The position numbers and the translations under genes were made by a program. Below, piece after piece: positions 9,354 through 16,998 of a DNA stretch of 28,505 bases. A model generated the notes under the pieces. That model did no database searches. It had not been told where the DNA came from and saw only the letters and a program-made list of their open reading frames with translations. The number at the start of each line of letters is the position of its first letter. Within the stretch, counting starts at the first letter, position 1. This DNA comes from Spirochaetaceae bacterium. GTDB taxonomy: Bacteria; Spirochaetota; Spirochaetia; SZUA-6; Bin103. Where the stretch lies: the NCBI GenBank assembly GCA_028818385.1, contig JAPPNY010000224.1:29638-58142 (forward strand). The letters are read 5' to 3'.

Positions 9354-9891
9354 TGTCCGCGTCATCCTGGCGACCACGGTGCTCGCCGCCGCCGCCTCCC
9401 TGCTGAGCTCGACGCTGCTGTCGTGGGTGGCGGTCGCCGGCGTCAAGCCGGACCTTGCCCTGGTGATCGTCGCCCTGATGGCGATGCGCAGGGGCAGCAT
9501 GCCCGGCCAGATCGCGGGGTTCGCCTCGGGCCTGATTGCGGACACGATCAGCGTGGCCCCGCTGGGGCTCACCGCCATGACCCGCACGGTGGTAGGGTAC
9601 GCGGTAGGCCGCATGGAAGGCTTGATCAGCGTCGACTGGCTGCTGCTGCCGGCCGCGGTGTCGATCGCCGCCACGGTGCTCAAGGCCGTCACGCTCGCGG
9701 CCGTGGGGCTGGCCGTACCCTGGATCTCCAGCCGCTACGGGATCGGACCTTCCGCGTTTCTGACCAGCTTCCTGATCGAAGCGGGACTGAACGCCGTGGC
9801 CGCTCCCGCCATGTACGTGTTGCTCAGCGTGCTGCCGGGCATGCGCGAACGCGCGTCGAACCAGGTGCGGCGCGTCCGGGTGCGACGTTGA
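9346..9891 (+). CDS. mreD: Rod-shape-determining protein MreD
   Basis: Integral membrane subunit of the elongasome. The 181 residues contain about five hydrophobic helices (VILATTVLAAAASLLSSTLL near 6, LALVIVALMAM near 38, GQIAGFASGLIADT near 54, WLLLPAAVSIAATVLKAVTLA near 98, a last near 150), the fold and size of MreD. Sequence conservation in this family is low, so the call rests on topology plus position between mreC and the PBP2 gene. The ATG at 9346 lies inside the end of mreC, and the TGA at 9889 overlaps the TTG start of the next gene, so mreC-mreD-mrdA are stitched together by overlaps. Confidence 0.9.
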   Translation: MCDVRVILATTVLAAAASLLSSTLLSWVAVAGVKPDLALVIVALMAMRRGSMPGQIAGFASGLIADTISVAPLGLTAMTRTVVGYAVGRMEGLISVDWLLLPAAVSIAATVLKAVTLAAVGLAVPWISSRYGIGPSAFLTSFLIEAGLNAVAAPAMYVLLSVLPGMRERASNQVRRVRVRR

Positions 9892-11825
9892 ACGGCTCCC
9901 ACGCCGACGATTCCGCCCCGGTCTCCCGCCTTGCGGCATTGCGCATCGCGCTGCTGTGCGTGCTCGGCGGCCTGGCGCTCTACCTGTTCGTGCTGCAGGT
10001 GATCAAGGGGGTCGAGTTCGAGGAACTGGCAAAGCAGTTCGCCCAGCGCGAGACCGTGGTGCCGGCGCAGCGCGGAGCGATCTACGACGGATCGTTTACG
10101 CGGCCGCTGGTCGCGAATCGGCCGGCGTTTTCCATCGACGTTACCCCCGCGCTGGTGCCGGGCGACCGGGACGACCTGGACGCGCTGCTCGCCTCGCTCG
10201 CGGAGGCGCTCGACATCGACCCGGAGTACATGGCCGGGCAGGTGCCCCTGAACGAGAGCCACCTGTTCCAACCGATCGAGGTCCTGTCGGGCGCCGACTT
10301 TCCGACCGTGGCCTACCTCGGCGAGCACATCCACCGGTTCCAGGGCGTGTCCTGGCGCAACGAGCCGGTGCGCGACTACAGCGACCTCGGCGCCCTGGCG
10401 CACGTGATCGGCTACGTGGGCGAGATCAGCGTCGAGGAGCTCCAGGTCCTGTACAACGAGGGCTACCGCCGTGGCGACACGATCGGCAAGAGCGGTCTGG
10501 AGCAGCGGTATGACGAGCGCCTGCGCGGGACGCCGGGGCTGAGCTACCGGACCGTGGACGCGCTCCAACGGGACCTGGGCACCCGCGAGGGCCGCCCGCC
10601 CGTACCCGGCAACGACCTCGTGCTCACCATCGACGCGCGCATCCAGCGCCTGGCCGAGGACGCGCTGGCCGGCCGCATCGGCTCGGTGGTCGTGCTGCGG
10701 CCGACCACCGGCGAGATCGTCGCGATGGTCTCCTATCCCTGGTTCGACCCCGGCCTGTTCCGCGGGGCCGACGGGGCGCAGGAACTGCGCCGGGCGCTGC
10801 GGGATCCGACCTATCCGTTCGTCAACCGGGCCGTGCACTCCGCGTACCCGCCGGCATCGGTGTTCAAACTGATCATGAGCATCGGGGTGCTGGAGGAGGG
10901 GCTCATCGCGCCGGAGGAGCAGATCAACTGCAGGGGGCAGTTCCGCCTGGGCAGGGGGACGTGGAACGACTGGGAACTGCAAGGGCACGGATGGGTCGAC
11001 CTGCGCGACGGCTTGGCCAAGTCCTGCAACATCTACTACTACACGGTCGGCCATCGGCTGGGGGTGGAGCGCATCGTCCACTACGCGCGGGCGCTGGGCC
11101 TTGGCAGCCCCACCGGCATCGAGCTGCCGCGCGAGCAGGCCGGTTTCCTGCCCACTCCCGCCTGGAAGCAGCGCCGGCACGGCGAGCCGTGGGTGGGAGG
11201 CGACACCATCAACATGTCGATCGGCCAGGGGTTCGTCACCGCGACCCCGTTGCAGATCGCCAACGTGGTGGCGGCGATCGCCAATGACGGCGTCGTCTAC
11301 CGCCCCTACCTCGTGAAGGAAGTCCGCGACGGCGGCGACGGGGCACTCGTCAAGCGACCGTCGCCCGTCCCCTTGCTGGAGGTCGACGTGCAGCCCGAGA
11401 CCTTCGCCTTCGTCCGCGAGGCGATGCGCTACACGGTGACCGACGGAACCCCGGCGGTGGCGATCACCACGCCGGCGGTGCCGGCGGCCGGCAAGACCGG
11501 CACCGCCCAGACCAAGTCCCTGGATGCCGAGGGGCCCGAGCTCAAGCACTCCTGGTTCGCGGCCTACGCGCCCGCCGACGCTCCGCCGGAGGATCAGGTG
11601 GTGGTGGTCGTCATGGCGGAAGCCACCGATTACTGGGAGTGGTGGGCGCCGAAGGTGACCAACGTGCTGCTGCACGGCATGTTCACCGGACTGGACTACG
11701 ATGACGTGATCGACGACCTGCAGCCCCATACCCCCATGTACGACCTGCTGGGCGAGCCCAGGCCGGAGGAAGAGACAGAGGGAGAAGGGGACGGAGGGGA
11801 CGGCGGCGATGGCGAAGCGGGCTGA
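9888..11825 (+). CDS. mrdA: Penicillin-binding protein 2 (elongation transpeptidase)
   Basis: Class B PBP that cross-links new peptidoglycan during elongation in partnership with RodA. The proposed TTG start at 9888 overlaps the mreD stop (TTGA) and gives 645 residues, close to the 630-650 usual for PBP2; the frame is open upstream only through mreD. There is one N-terminal membrane helix (about 17-37, ALLCVLGGLALYLFVL), then the pedestal domain (RGAIYDGSF, DYSDLGALAHVIGYVGEI, GKSGLEQRYDERLRG). The transpeptidase domain has all three active-site motifs: SVFK (Ser324, Lys327), SCN (Ser379-Asn381) and KTG (Lys536). The C-terminus ends in an acidic Gly-rich tail (GEGDGGDGGDGEAG) made of short repeats. 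It is a beta-lactam target by family knowledge. Confidence 0.94.
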   Translation: MNGSHADDSAPVSRLAALRIALLCVLGGLALYLFVLQVIKGVEFEELAKQFAQRETVVPAQRGAIYDGSFTRPLVANRPAFSIDVTPALVPGDRDDLDALLASLAEALDIDPEYMAGQVPLNESHLFQPIEVLSGADFPTVAYLGEHIHRFQGVSWRNEPVRDYSDLGALAHVIGYVGEISVEELQVLYNEGYRRGDTIGKSGLEQRYDERLRGTPGLSYRTVDALQRDLGTREGRPPVPGNDLVLTIDARIQRLAEDALAGRIGSVVVLRPTTGEIVAMVSYPWFDPGLFRGADGAQELRRALRDPTYPFVNRAVHSAYPPASVFKLIMSIGVLEEGLIAPEEQINCRGQFRLGRGTWNDWELQGHGWVDLRDGLAKSCNIYYYTVGHRLGVERIVHYARALGLGSPTGIELPREQAGFLPTPAWKQRRHGEPWVGGDTINMSIGQGFVTATPLQIANVVAAIANDGVVYRPYLVKEVRDGGDGALVKRPSPVPLLEVDVQPETFAFVREAMRYTVTDGTPAVAITTPAVPAAGKTGTAQTKSLDAEGPELKHSWFAAYAPADAPPEDQVVVVVMAEATDYWEWWAPKVTNVLLHGMFTGLDYDDVIDDLQPHTPMYDLLGEPRPEEETEGEGDGGDGGDGEAG

Positions 11826-11846
11826 CCGCCGGGGCGGTACGCGACG

Positions 11847-13256
11847 GTGACCGGCGGCGACGGGGCGCGGGCGGTGCCGCTGCTCGGCGCCACCGCGGCG
11901 CTGGTCGCGATCGGCGTCCTGTTCATCTACTCGAGCGGCGTCGACTCAACCGGCGAGTCGGTGTCCCGGGAGTGGATCAAGCAGATCGTCTGGGCGCTGA
12001 CCGGGTTCGCGCTCCTGGCCGTGGTCGCCGCGGCGGGGTCGGGCTGGCTGCAGGCGGGGGCTCCCGCCTTGTACGCGGGTGGGCTGGTGCTGCTGGCGGC
12101 CACCGCCCTGTTCGGCAGGGAGGTGAACGGCGCCCGCGCCTGGATCGGCATCGGTGATTTCGGCGTGCAGCCGTCGGAGTTCGCGAAGCTCACCACCATC
12201 CTGTTCCTGGCGTCCTACCTGGCCGGAATCGGCAACGGCATCAAGGAGCTGCCGCGCTTCGCGCTGGGCCTGGCGATCGTGCTGCTGCCGGTCGGGCTGG
12301 TCCTGCTGCAGCCCGACATGGGCACGGCGATGGTCTACGTGCCGATCTTCCTGGTGGCGTCGCTGGTTTCGGGAGCGGAGATTCGCCATCTGGCGTTCAT
12401 CCTGGGCGCGACGGTCGTCACCTTCGCCATGGCGGTGCTGCCGGATCTGAACCCCGAGGGCATCCTGCGCACGGTCGCCACGGCGCTGCTCGACCCGGGC
12501 ATCGTACGCCTTGCCGCCGTGGCGCTGCTGGCGATCGTCGGCCTGGCGTTCATCGGTTACCGGCTCAGCCGCAGCCGCTGGCTGTACTGGGTCGGCTACC
12601 TCACGTCCATCGTATTGGGCGGGGTGACAGGGGCGGCGCTGGTGCGGTCCGTTCTGAAGCCGTACCAGATCGTCCGCCTGGCGGCGTTCCTGGAGCCATG
12701 GGCGGATCTGCGCGGCGCCGGCTGGAACATCATCCAGTCGAAGACGGCCGTGGGGTCGGGCGGGCTGGCCGGGAAAGGGTATCTGCAGGGCACGCAGAGC
12801 CACTATCAGTTCCTGCCCCAGCAGAGCACGGACTTCATCTTCTCCATCCTGGCCGAGGAGTGGGGATTCCGCGGCTCGCTGCTGGTGCTGGGGCTGTTCG
12901 CCGTCATCCTGCTGCGATCGATCGCCATATGCCGGCGTGCACGCGACGACTTCGGCGTGGCGATGGCCGCCGGCGTTATCGGCATGTTCGCCACCCACGT
13001 GCTGGTCAACATCGGAGTGGCGAGCGGCATCATGCCGATCACCGGCATTCCGCTGACGTTCGTCTCCTACGGCGGTTCCGCACTGTGGACGGGGTTGCTG
13101 GCGGTCGGCATGCTGCTGGCGCTGCTGCGTCCGGGTGCGGGCGGGGCGATGCGTTTCTCGTCACGCTTGACCGCATCCCAGTGGCGGTCGAGCTCCGCCA
13201 ACGGCAGCTCGCCCAGGGTGGCGCCGATTTCACGCACGCGCCGCTCCACTTCCTGA
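11847..13256 (+). CDS. rodA: Peptidoglycan glycosyltransferase RodA (SEDS family)
   Basis: Polymerises lipid II into glycan strands with PBP2. The 469-residue frame shows about ten membrane helices and SEDS landmarks: GARAWIGIGDFGVQPSEFAKL, LQPDMGTAMVYVP, GYLQGTQSHYQFLPQQSTDFIFSI split around Asp329 (the expected catalytic Asp), AEEWGF, and FVSYGGSALW. There is an inserted loop between helices near residue 190-270, longer than in E. coli RodA. The conserved part ends at LLALLRPG (about 13138). The last 39 or so residues are Ser/Arg-rich and are the antisense of mazG: the frame has no stop until 13256, 190 bases inside the convergent gene. The GTG at 11847 gives MTGGDGARAVPLLG and lies 21 bases after the PBP2 stop. 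Confidence 0.93.
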   Translation: MTGGDGARAVPLLGATAALVAIGVLFIYSSGVDSTGESVSREWIKQIVWALTGFALLAVVAAAGSGWLQAGAPALYAGGLVLLAATALFGREVNGARAWIGIGDFGVQPSEFAKLTTILFLASYLAGIGNGIKELPRFALGLAIVLLPVGLVLLQPDMGTAMVYVPIFLVASLVSGAEIRHLAFILGATVVTFAMAVLPDLNPEGILRTVATALLDPGIVRLAAVALLAIVGLAFIGYRLSRSRWLYWVGYLTSIVLGGVTGAALVRSVLKPYQIVRLAAFLEPWADLRGAGWNIIQSKTAVGSGGLAGKGYLQGTQSHYQFLPQQSTDFIFSILAEEWGFRGSLLVLGLFAVILLRSIAICRRARDDFGVAMAAGVIGMFATHVLVNIGVASGIMPITGIPLTFVSYGGSALWTGLLAVGMLLALLRPGAGGAMRFSSRLTASQWRSSSANGSSPRVAPISRTRRSTS

Positions 13257-13984
13257 AACCGGCGTCGGAATCGCCGGTTTGCGCCGTTCAGCGCCAGCAG
13301 CGGATCGACCCGCAGGTGGCGGGACAGGTTGACCACCGCGAACAGTAGGTCGCCCAGCTCCTCTTCGGTGCGTTGCGGCTCGATCCCGGCCGCCTGGTCG
13401 ACCTCGGCCAGTTCTTCGGCCACCTTCGCGAACACCGGGCGGGCGTCGTCCCAGTCGAACCCGACGGTGGCGGCGGCGGACTGCAGGTCGACGGCATTGC
13501 GGAGTGGGCTGGGTGACGAGCCGGCCGAGTCGAGCGCGGAGGAACGGGGCTCCGGTTCGCGCCTCTCGCTCTGCTTGATCCGCTCCCACTGGCGCAACAC
13601 TCCGTCGGCATCGGTGGGATAGCCCCCGTCCGGCCGGCCGCCGGCGGGCGGGAACACGTGCGGGTGGCGGCGGCGGAGCTTGTCGACCACGCCGGTCAGC
13701 ATGTCGGCCACGGCGAAGGAGGCCTCCTGTTCCTTCATGCGGGCGATCATCGTCGCGATCAGCACCACGTCGCCCAGTTCCTCGTTCAGGTTGTCATCGT
13801 CGCCGGCATCGATCGCCGAGATTGCCTCGAATGCCTCCTCCAGGAGCATGGTCCGCATCGACTGGGGGGTCTGCTCGCGATCCCAGGGACAGCCGTCCGG
13901 CGCACGCAGTCGGCAGACGGTCCGGTACAGCTCGGCGAAGGCTGCGCCGGGGCGGTCGACGTTCGGTGACGGGGTGGAATCCAT
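13067..13984 (-). CDS. mazG: Nucleoside triphosphate pyrophosphohydrolase MazG
   Basis: Hydrolyses NTPs/dNTPs to NMPs and pyrophosphate, as house-cleaning or (p)ppGpp-linked control in other bacteria. The protein of 305 residues has two MazG domains. The first carries LLEEAFEA (Glu49, Glu50, Glu53) and NEELGDVVL (Glu69, Asp72), the metal-binding EExxE and ExxD motifs. The second has VAEELAEVDQ and EEELGDLLFAVVNL. The opening AELYRTVCRLRAPDGCPWDREQT is a family hallmark. A Ser/Pro/Arg-rich linker (about 145-170) joins the halves. Conserved sequence ends near RHWDAVKRDEKR; the final 27 residues are read antisense to rodA because no stop occurs before 13067. ATG at 13984. Confidence 0.94.
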   Translation of the reverse strand: MDSTPSPNVDRPGAAFAELYRTVCRLRAPDGCPWDREQTPQSMRTMLLEEAFEAISAIDAGDDDNLNEELGDVVLIATMIARMKEQEASFAVADMLTGVVDKLRRRHPHVFPPAGGRPDGGYPTDADGVLRQWERIKQSERREPEPRSSALDSAGSSPSPLRNAVDLQSAAATVGFDWDDARPVFAKVAEELAEVDQAAGIEPQRTEEELGDLLFAVVNLSRHLRVDPLLALNGANRRFRRRFQEVERRVREIGATLGELPLAELDRHWDAVKRDEKRIAPPAPGRSSASSMPTASNPVHSAEPP

Positions 13985-14084
13985 GGATTCGCTCCGAGGG
14001 CCGCCGGGTGTTGCGACCCGCGCCGGCGTGGTAGGCTTCGGCCTTCACGGTAGCGCATCGCCGCTGCCGGTGCATCCGCTGTCC

Positions 14085-15128
14085 ATGCGCATTGCATCCG
14101 TCTCGCTCAAGCACCCCTCGCGGCTGGTTACCAATGACGAGATCGTCACGTTGCTGCAGCAGTGCAGCAACGGCGTCGACCCGAAGGTGCTGCGCAAGTA
14201 CCAGCGGCTGGTGCGCGGGTTGCTGAAACGCACCGGGTCGGTGACGCGCTACGTCCGGGACGTACAGCGGGGCGAGCGCGCCAGCGACCTGGTCAGGGAC
14301 GCGATGCTGCAGGCTCTGGAGCAGGCGGCGATGGCGCCTTCCGACATCGATCTGTTGATCTACTGCGGGGTGGGCAAGGGGTTCCTGGAGCCCGCCAACG
14401 CCTATTTCTACGCGCAGGCGACGGGCCTCACCTGTTCGTGCTTCGACATCGCCGATGCCTGCATGAGCTGGATGCGCGCGCTGGAGATCTCGTACCGGTT
14501 CCTGCGGTCCGGGACGCTCCGCACCGCGATGATCATCAACGGAGAGTTCAACTACAAGGAGCACGGGTACCCTGAGAACTTCGAGGTGAAGGGTCTCGAG
14601 CAGCTCGAATACACGTTCCCGACCTACACCATCGGCGAGGCGGCGACCGCCACCATCGTCACCGCGTCGGACGCCGAGTGGCGCTTCGACTACCACTCCG
14701 TGCCGGAGCTGTGCGGTCTGTGCAACATCCCGCTGGACGGGTACGAGGACTTCGTGGAGCTGTCGGACCGGATCGCGCTGAACGGCGTGAACAAGTTCGT
14801 GGCCTACGGTCACGAGCTGTTCGCACGGGCGGAGGAGTACCTGCTGCCCCTGGTCCGGCGCACGGTCGGCGACCTGAACGCCCCGCACATCTACTTCCCG
14901 CACGCCGCCTCCAGCGTTGCCTACCTGCGCGCCGGCAGGGCCGCGGGAATCCGGAACGGCAAGGTGTACAGCGAGGTGTTCCCGAAGATGGGCAACCTGG
15001 TGTCGGCAAGCATCCCGGCCGCCATGGTCATGGCCGAAGCGGAAGGCCGGCTGAGCCGGGGCGACCGGGTCGTGCTGGTGCCGGCCAGCGCCGGCATGGT
15101 GTTCGGCGTCGGTCAGTTCACCTACTGA
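14085..15128 (+). CDS. Ketoacyl-ACP synthase III-type (FabH-like) condensing enzyme
   Basis: Thiolase-fold enzyme that condenses an acyl-CoA starter with malonyl-ACP or a related acceptor; the substrate here cannot be read from sequence. The ATG at 14085 gives 347 residues starting MRIASVSLKHPSRLVTNDEI, the normal family start. The catalytic triad is complete: Cys126 in DIADACMSWMRAL, His273 in FPHAASS, Asn304 in MGNLVSASIP. The usual FabH signature PHQAN is PHAAS, and Cys126 is followed by Met-Ser rather than Ala/Ser-Gly, so it is not a textbook FabH. No acyl carrier protein, reductase or other fatty-acid gene lies nearby; it stands alone, divergent from mazG across 100 bases and convergent with the HNH gene. 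It could start a special lipid or secondary metabolite. Confidence 0.85.
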   Translation: MRIASVSLKHPSRLVTNDEIVTLLQQCSNGVDPKVLRKYQRLVRGLLKRTGSVTRYVRDVQRGERASDLVRDAMLQALEQAAMAPSDIDLLIYCGVGKGFLEPANAYFYAQATGLTCSCFDIADACMSWMRALEISYRFLRSGTLRTAMIINGEFNYKEHGYPENFEVKGLEQLEYTFPTYTIGEAATATIVTASDAEWRFDYHSVPELCGLCNIPLDGYEDFVELSDRIALNGVNKFVAYGHELFARAEEYLLPLVRRTVGDLNAPHIYFPHAASSVAYLRAGRAAGIRNGKVYSEVFPKMGNLVSASIPAAMVMAEAEGRLSRGDRVVLVPASAGMVFGVGQFTY

Positions 15129-15150
15129 GCTCACCCACCGGGTTGCCGGT

Positions 15151-15798
15151 TCAGGTCTCCACGGCGGCCAGGGCCGGTGCGCGCCGCCCTTTCTCCTCGT
15201 TCGGAAGGGCCGGATCGTTCAGAAAGACGCGCCAGGAGTCGTACTTCGGGCTCTGCAGCCGCAGCAGGATCAGAGGATTCCGGCGCGGCTCCACGGGCTT
15301 GCGGATGAGCTGCATGCCGGCCGAACGCGGCGTCCTGCCGCCCTTGCGCGTATTGCAGGGCATGCACGCGGTCACCAGGTTCGACCACGACTCCGTGCCG
15401 CCGCGCCACCGCGGGAGCACGTGGTCGATCGTGAGCGCGCGCGCGGCCAAGCGCGTGCCGCAGTACTGGCAGGTGTTGCCGTCGCGGGCGTACACGTTGC
15501 GCCGCGTGAGCGCCACCCCCTGGCGCGGGAAGCCGTGGTAGTCGGTCAGCCTGATGACGCGCGGCACCGCGAGCGTCAGCGTCGCTGTGTGGACCCAGTC
15601 CAGGTGACCGTCGCCTCGCGCCGCTAGGATGCCGGACTGATCCGTCCACCGGGCGAAGTCGAACGACTCGTAGCGGCCGCCCTCGGTGGTGATCACCTCC
15701 GCGGCCTGCCGCACCAGCAGCACGAAGGCGCGCCGCGCGCTGACCAGGCGCAGGACGGTGTACGAGCTGTTGAGAACCAGCACGCTGCATTCGAGCAC
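15151..15798 (-). CDS. HNH endonuclease family protein
   Basis: The 215-residue form starts at GTG 15798 (MLECSVLVLNSSYTVL), which matches the usual VLVLN opening of this family. Motifs of a zinc-stabilised HNH fold are clear: Cys110-x2-Cys113 (CQYCG), TIDHVLPRWRGG (Asp125, His126), WSNLVTACMPCN (Asn140, Cys145, Cys148, Asn149). Such stand-alone HNH genes are common in many phyla and their target is unknown; nothing here points to restriction or an intron. An ATG at 15882 in frame would add 28 residues, but these are ESRRQ-type repeats made by a 15-bp tandem duplication. The adjacent aggaa block seven to eight bases before GTG 15798 supports the shorter form. The gene follows the amidase on the same strand. 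Confidence 0.85.
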   Translation of the reverse strand: MLECSVLVLNSSYTVLRLVSARRAFVLLVRQAAEVITTEGGRYESFDFARWTDQSGILAARGDGHLDWVHTATLTLAVPRVIRLTDYHGFPRQGVALTRRNVYARDGNTCQYCGTRLAARALTIDHVLPRWRGGTESWSNLVTACMPCNTRKGGRTPRSAGMQLIRKPVEPRRNPLILLRLQSPKYDSWRVFLNDPALPNEEKGRRAPALAAVET

Positions 15799-15800
15799 CC

Positions 15801-15845
15801 GGGATTCCTGCCGCCGGCACTCCTGCCGCCGGGACTCATGCGCCA
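15801..15845. repeat. Three tandem 15-bp units before the HNH gene
   Basis: Plus-strand units gggattcctgccgcc (15801-15815), ggcactcctgccgcc (15816-15830) and gggactcatgcgcca (15831-15845, degraded). Read on the minus strand each of the first two carries a ggcagga purine block, so the repeat again multiplies a Shine-Dalgarno-like element just upstream of a start (GTG 15798). If translated from 15882 the units encode ESRRQ, ECRRQ and ESR. Confidence 0.75.
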
Positions 15846-15884
15846 CGGTTGGGTCCAATACCACGCCCCTAGTGCGGGTCAAGA

Positions 15885-16853
15885 TTACCGGCCGTCCAGG
15901 CTCAGGTCGTCGGCGTGGATCCAGCCGAAGTCGCGGTAACTGCCGCGGACGCGAACGTCGTACCAGTCACCGTCCTTCCCCATCGCCATCAGCAGATCGG
16001 TCGGCCGCAGGTAGGAGCGCACGGTGGACTCGCGGGTCGGTGCGGCATGCAGGGACACCGTTCTGCGGGCAGGCCAGAGCACGGTCGGGGCCGGTGGGAT
16101 GACCGCGGTCGGGTCCATCGGCTCGTGTTCGGCCAGGAACGCCAGCACGCCGCCGGCGATGCCGCGTGCGGCCACGTCCGGGTGGCCGGTCAGGAACGCC
16201 CGGTCTGCAGCGTGGGTGAGGTAGCCCATCTCCAGGATCGCCGCCGGCGTGGTGATGGCGATGGCATGCCGGTACCGGCCGCCGAATGCGTAGTAGCCGC
16301 GCATGTTGTACGTCACACCGTTCAGGTCCTCCCGCAACCCGGTGACCGCGCCGTAGTGTTCGCGCAGCAGGGCGCTCAGGCGTCGGGACGCGGGGGACGC
16401 CCGCCACGGAGGGGCGACCTTGTAGCCGGAGCTGCCGCCGCCGTCGGCGTGGATCGCCACGAAGGCGTCGGCGTCGAACCCCGGGGGCACGGTGGCCGGG
16501 AGCAGCACCACCTCGACGCCCTGCTTGCGCAGCAGCTCGGCGGCTGCCGTCGCCACGACTCTGTTGACGTCGACTTCAGCCACGCCGGCGGCGCTGGCGC
16601 CGGTCGCCGTGCGTCGATGCTCCAGCTCGGGCGGGTACTGGTCGGTGTCCAGGTGCCCGATCTGCAGGGCGACGCGCCAGGGAGCTACCACTCCCCGCAA
16701 CGACAGCCCGGGGTAGTGGGGTCGCGCCGGGGCGCGCAACGGAACGAAACGCTCCGGAGCGGCCGGTTCTTCCTGGATGGCCAGGGCGACGGCAGCCGCC
16801 GCCACGGCGGCTGCGGCTGCCGCGGCGATCAGGAGACGTACGACCACGGTCAT
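15885..16853 (-). CDS. N-acetylmuramoyl-L-alanine amidase (Amidase_3) with SH3-like tail
   Basis: Zinc enzyme that cuts the bond between muramic acid and the stem peptide in the wall. The 322 residues begin with a signal peptide or anchor (MTVVVRLLIAAAAAAA, very Ala-rich, about 1-25). Zinc ligands are His67 (LQIGHLD), Glu93 (VAEVDVNRV) and His135 (FVAIHADGGG); the catalytic Glu208 is in ILEMGYLTH. The opening QIGHLDTDQYPPEL and the LPATVPPGFDADAF stretch belong to a divergent subgroup rather than the classical DPGHGG type. Residues about 258-322 form an SH3-like wall-binding domain (TVSLHAAPTRESTVRSYL, DWYDVRVRG, GWIHADDLSL). ATG at 16853; a weak minus-strand -10 tatagt lies at 16867-16862. 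It stops 2 bases before the earliest possible HNH start, so the pair may be cotranscribed. Confidence 0.88.
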   Translation of the reverse strand: MTVVVRLLIAAAAAAAVAAAAVALAIQEEPAAPERFVPLRAPARPHYPGLSLRGVVAPWRVALQIGHLDTDQYPPELEHRRTATGASAAGVAEVDVNRVVATAAAELLRKQGVEVVLLPATVPPGFDADAFVAIHADGGGSSGYKVAPPWRASPASRRLSALLREHYGAVTGLREDLNGVTYNMRGYYAFGGRYRHAIAITTPAAILEMGYLTHAADRAFLTGHPDVAARGIAGGVLAFLAEHEPMDPTAVIPPAPTVLWPARRTVSLHAAPTRESTVRSYLRPTDLLMAMGKDGDWYDVRVRGSYRDFGWIHADDLSLDGR

Positions 16854-16918
16854 CCGTTGCCACTATACCGCCACACGCCGGGCGTTCCACAATGGCGTCC
16901 GCCGGGAACGGCCGGCAC

Positions 16919-16991
16919 GGGCGGTTAGCTCAGTTGGGAGAGCGCCTGGTTTACACCCAGGAGGTCGGCGGTTCGAGCCCGTCACCGCCCA
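16919..16991 (+). tRNA. tRNA-Val (anticodon UAC)
   Basis: A complete cloverleaf is visible. Acceptor gggcggt (16919-16925) pairs with accgccc (16984-16990). The D arm is gctc...gagc, and the anticodon stem cctgg/ccagg has the loop tttacac, anticodon TAC. The T arm is ggcgg/ccgtc around ttcgagc. The discriminator base is A16991. The CCA end is not encoded (atcac follows), so a CCA-adding enzyme is required. It reads GUA and probably other Val codons. The next gene starts only 7 bases downstream. Confidence 0.97.
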
Positions 16992-16998
16992 TCACGAC

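Noticed and set aside
9423..9887. Extension of the PBP2 frame through mreD
   Set aside because: The sequence is explained by mreD in another frame; PBP2 similarity begins just after 9888.
13680..14084. Extension of the KAS III frame into mazG
   Set aside because: It is antisense mazG; the condensing enzyme starts normally at MRIASVSL, ATG 14085.
16919..16991. tRNA as an attachment site for an integrated element
   Set aside because: No duplicated tRNA 3' end, integrase or foreign cargo is seen downstream; neighbouring genes have the same GC-rich composition.
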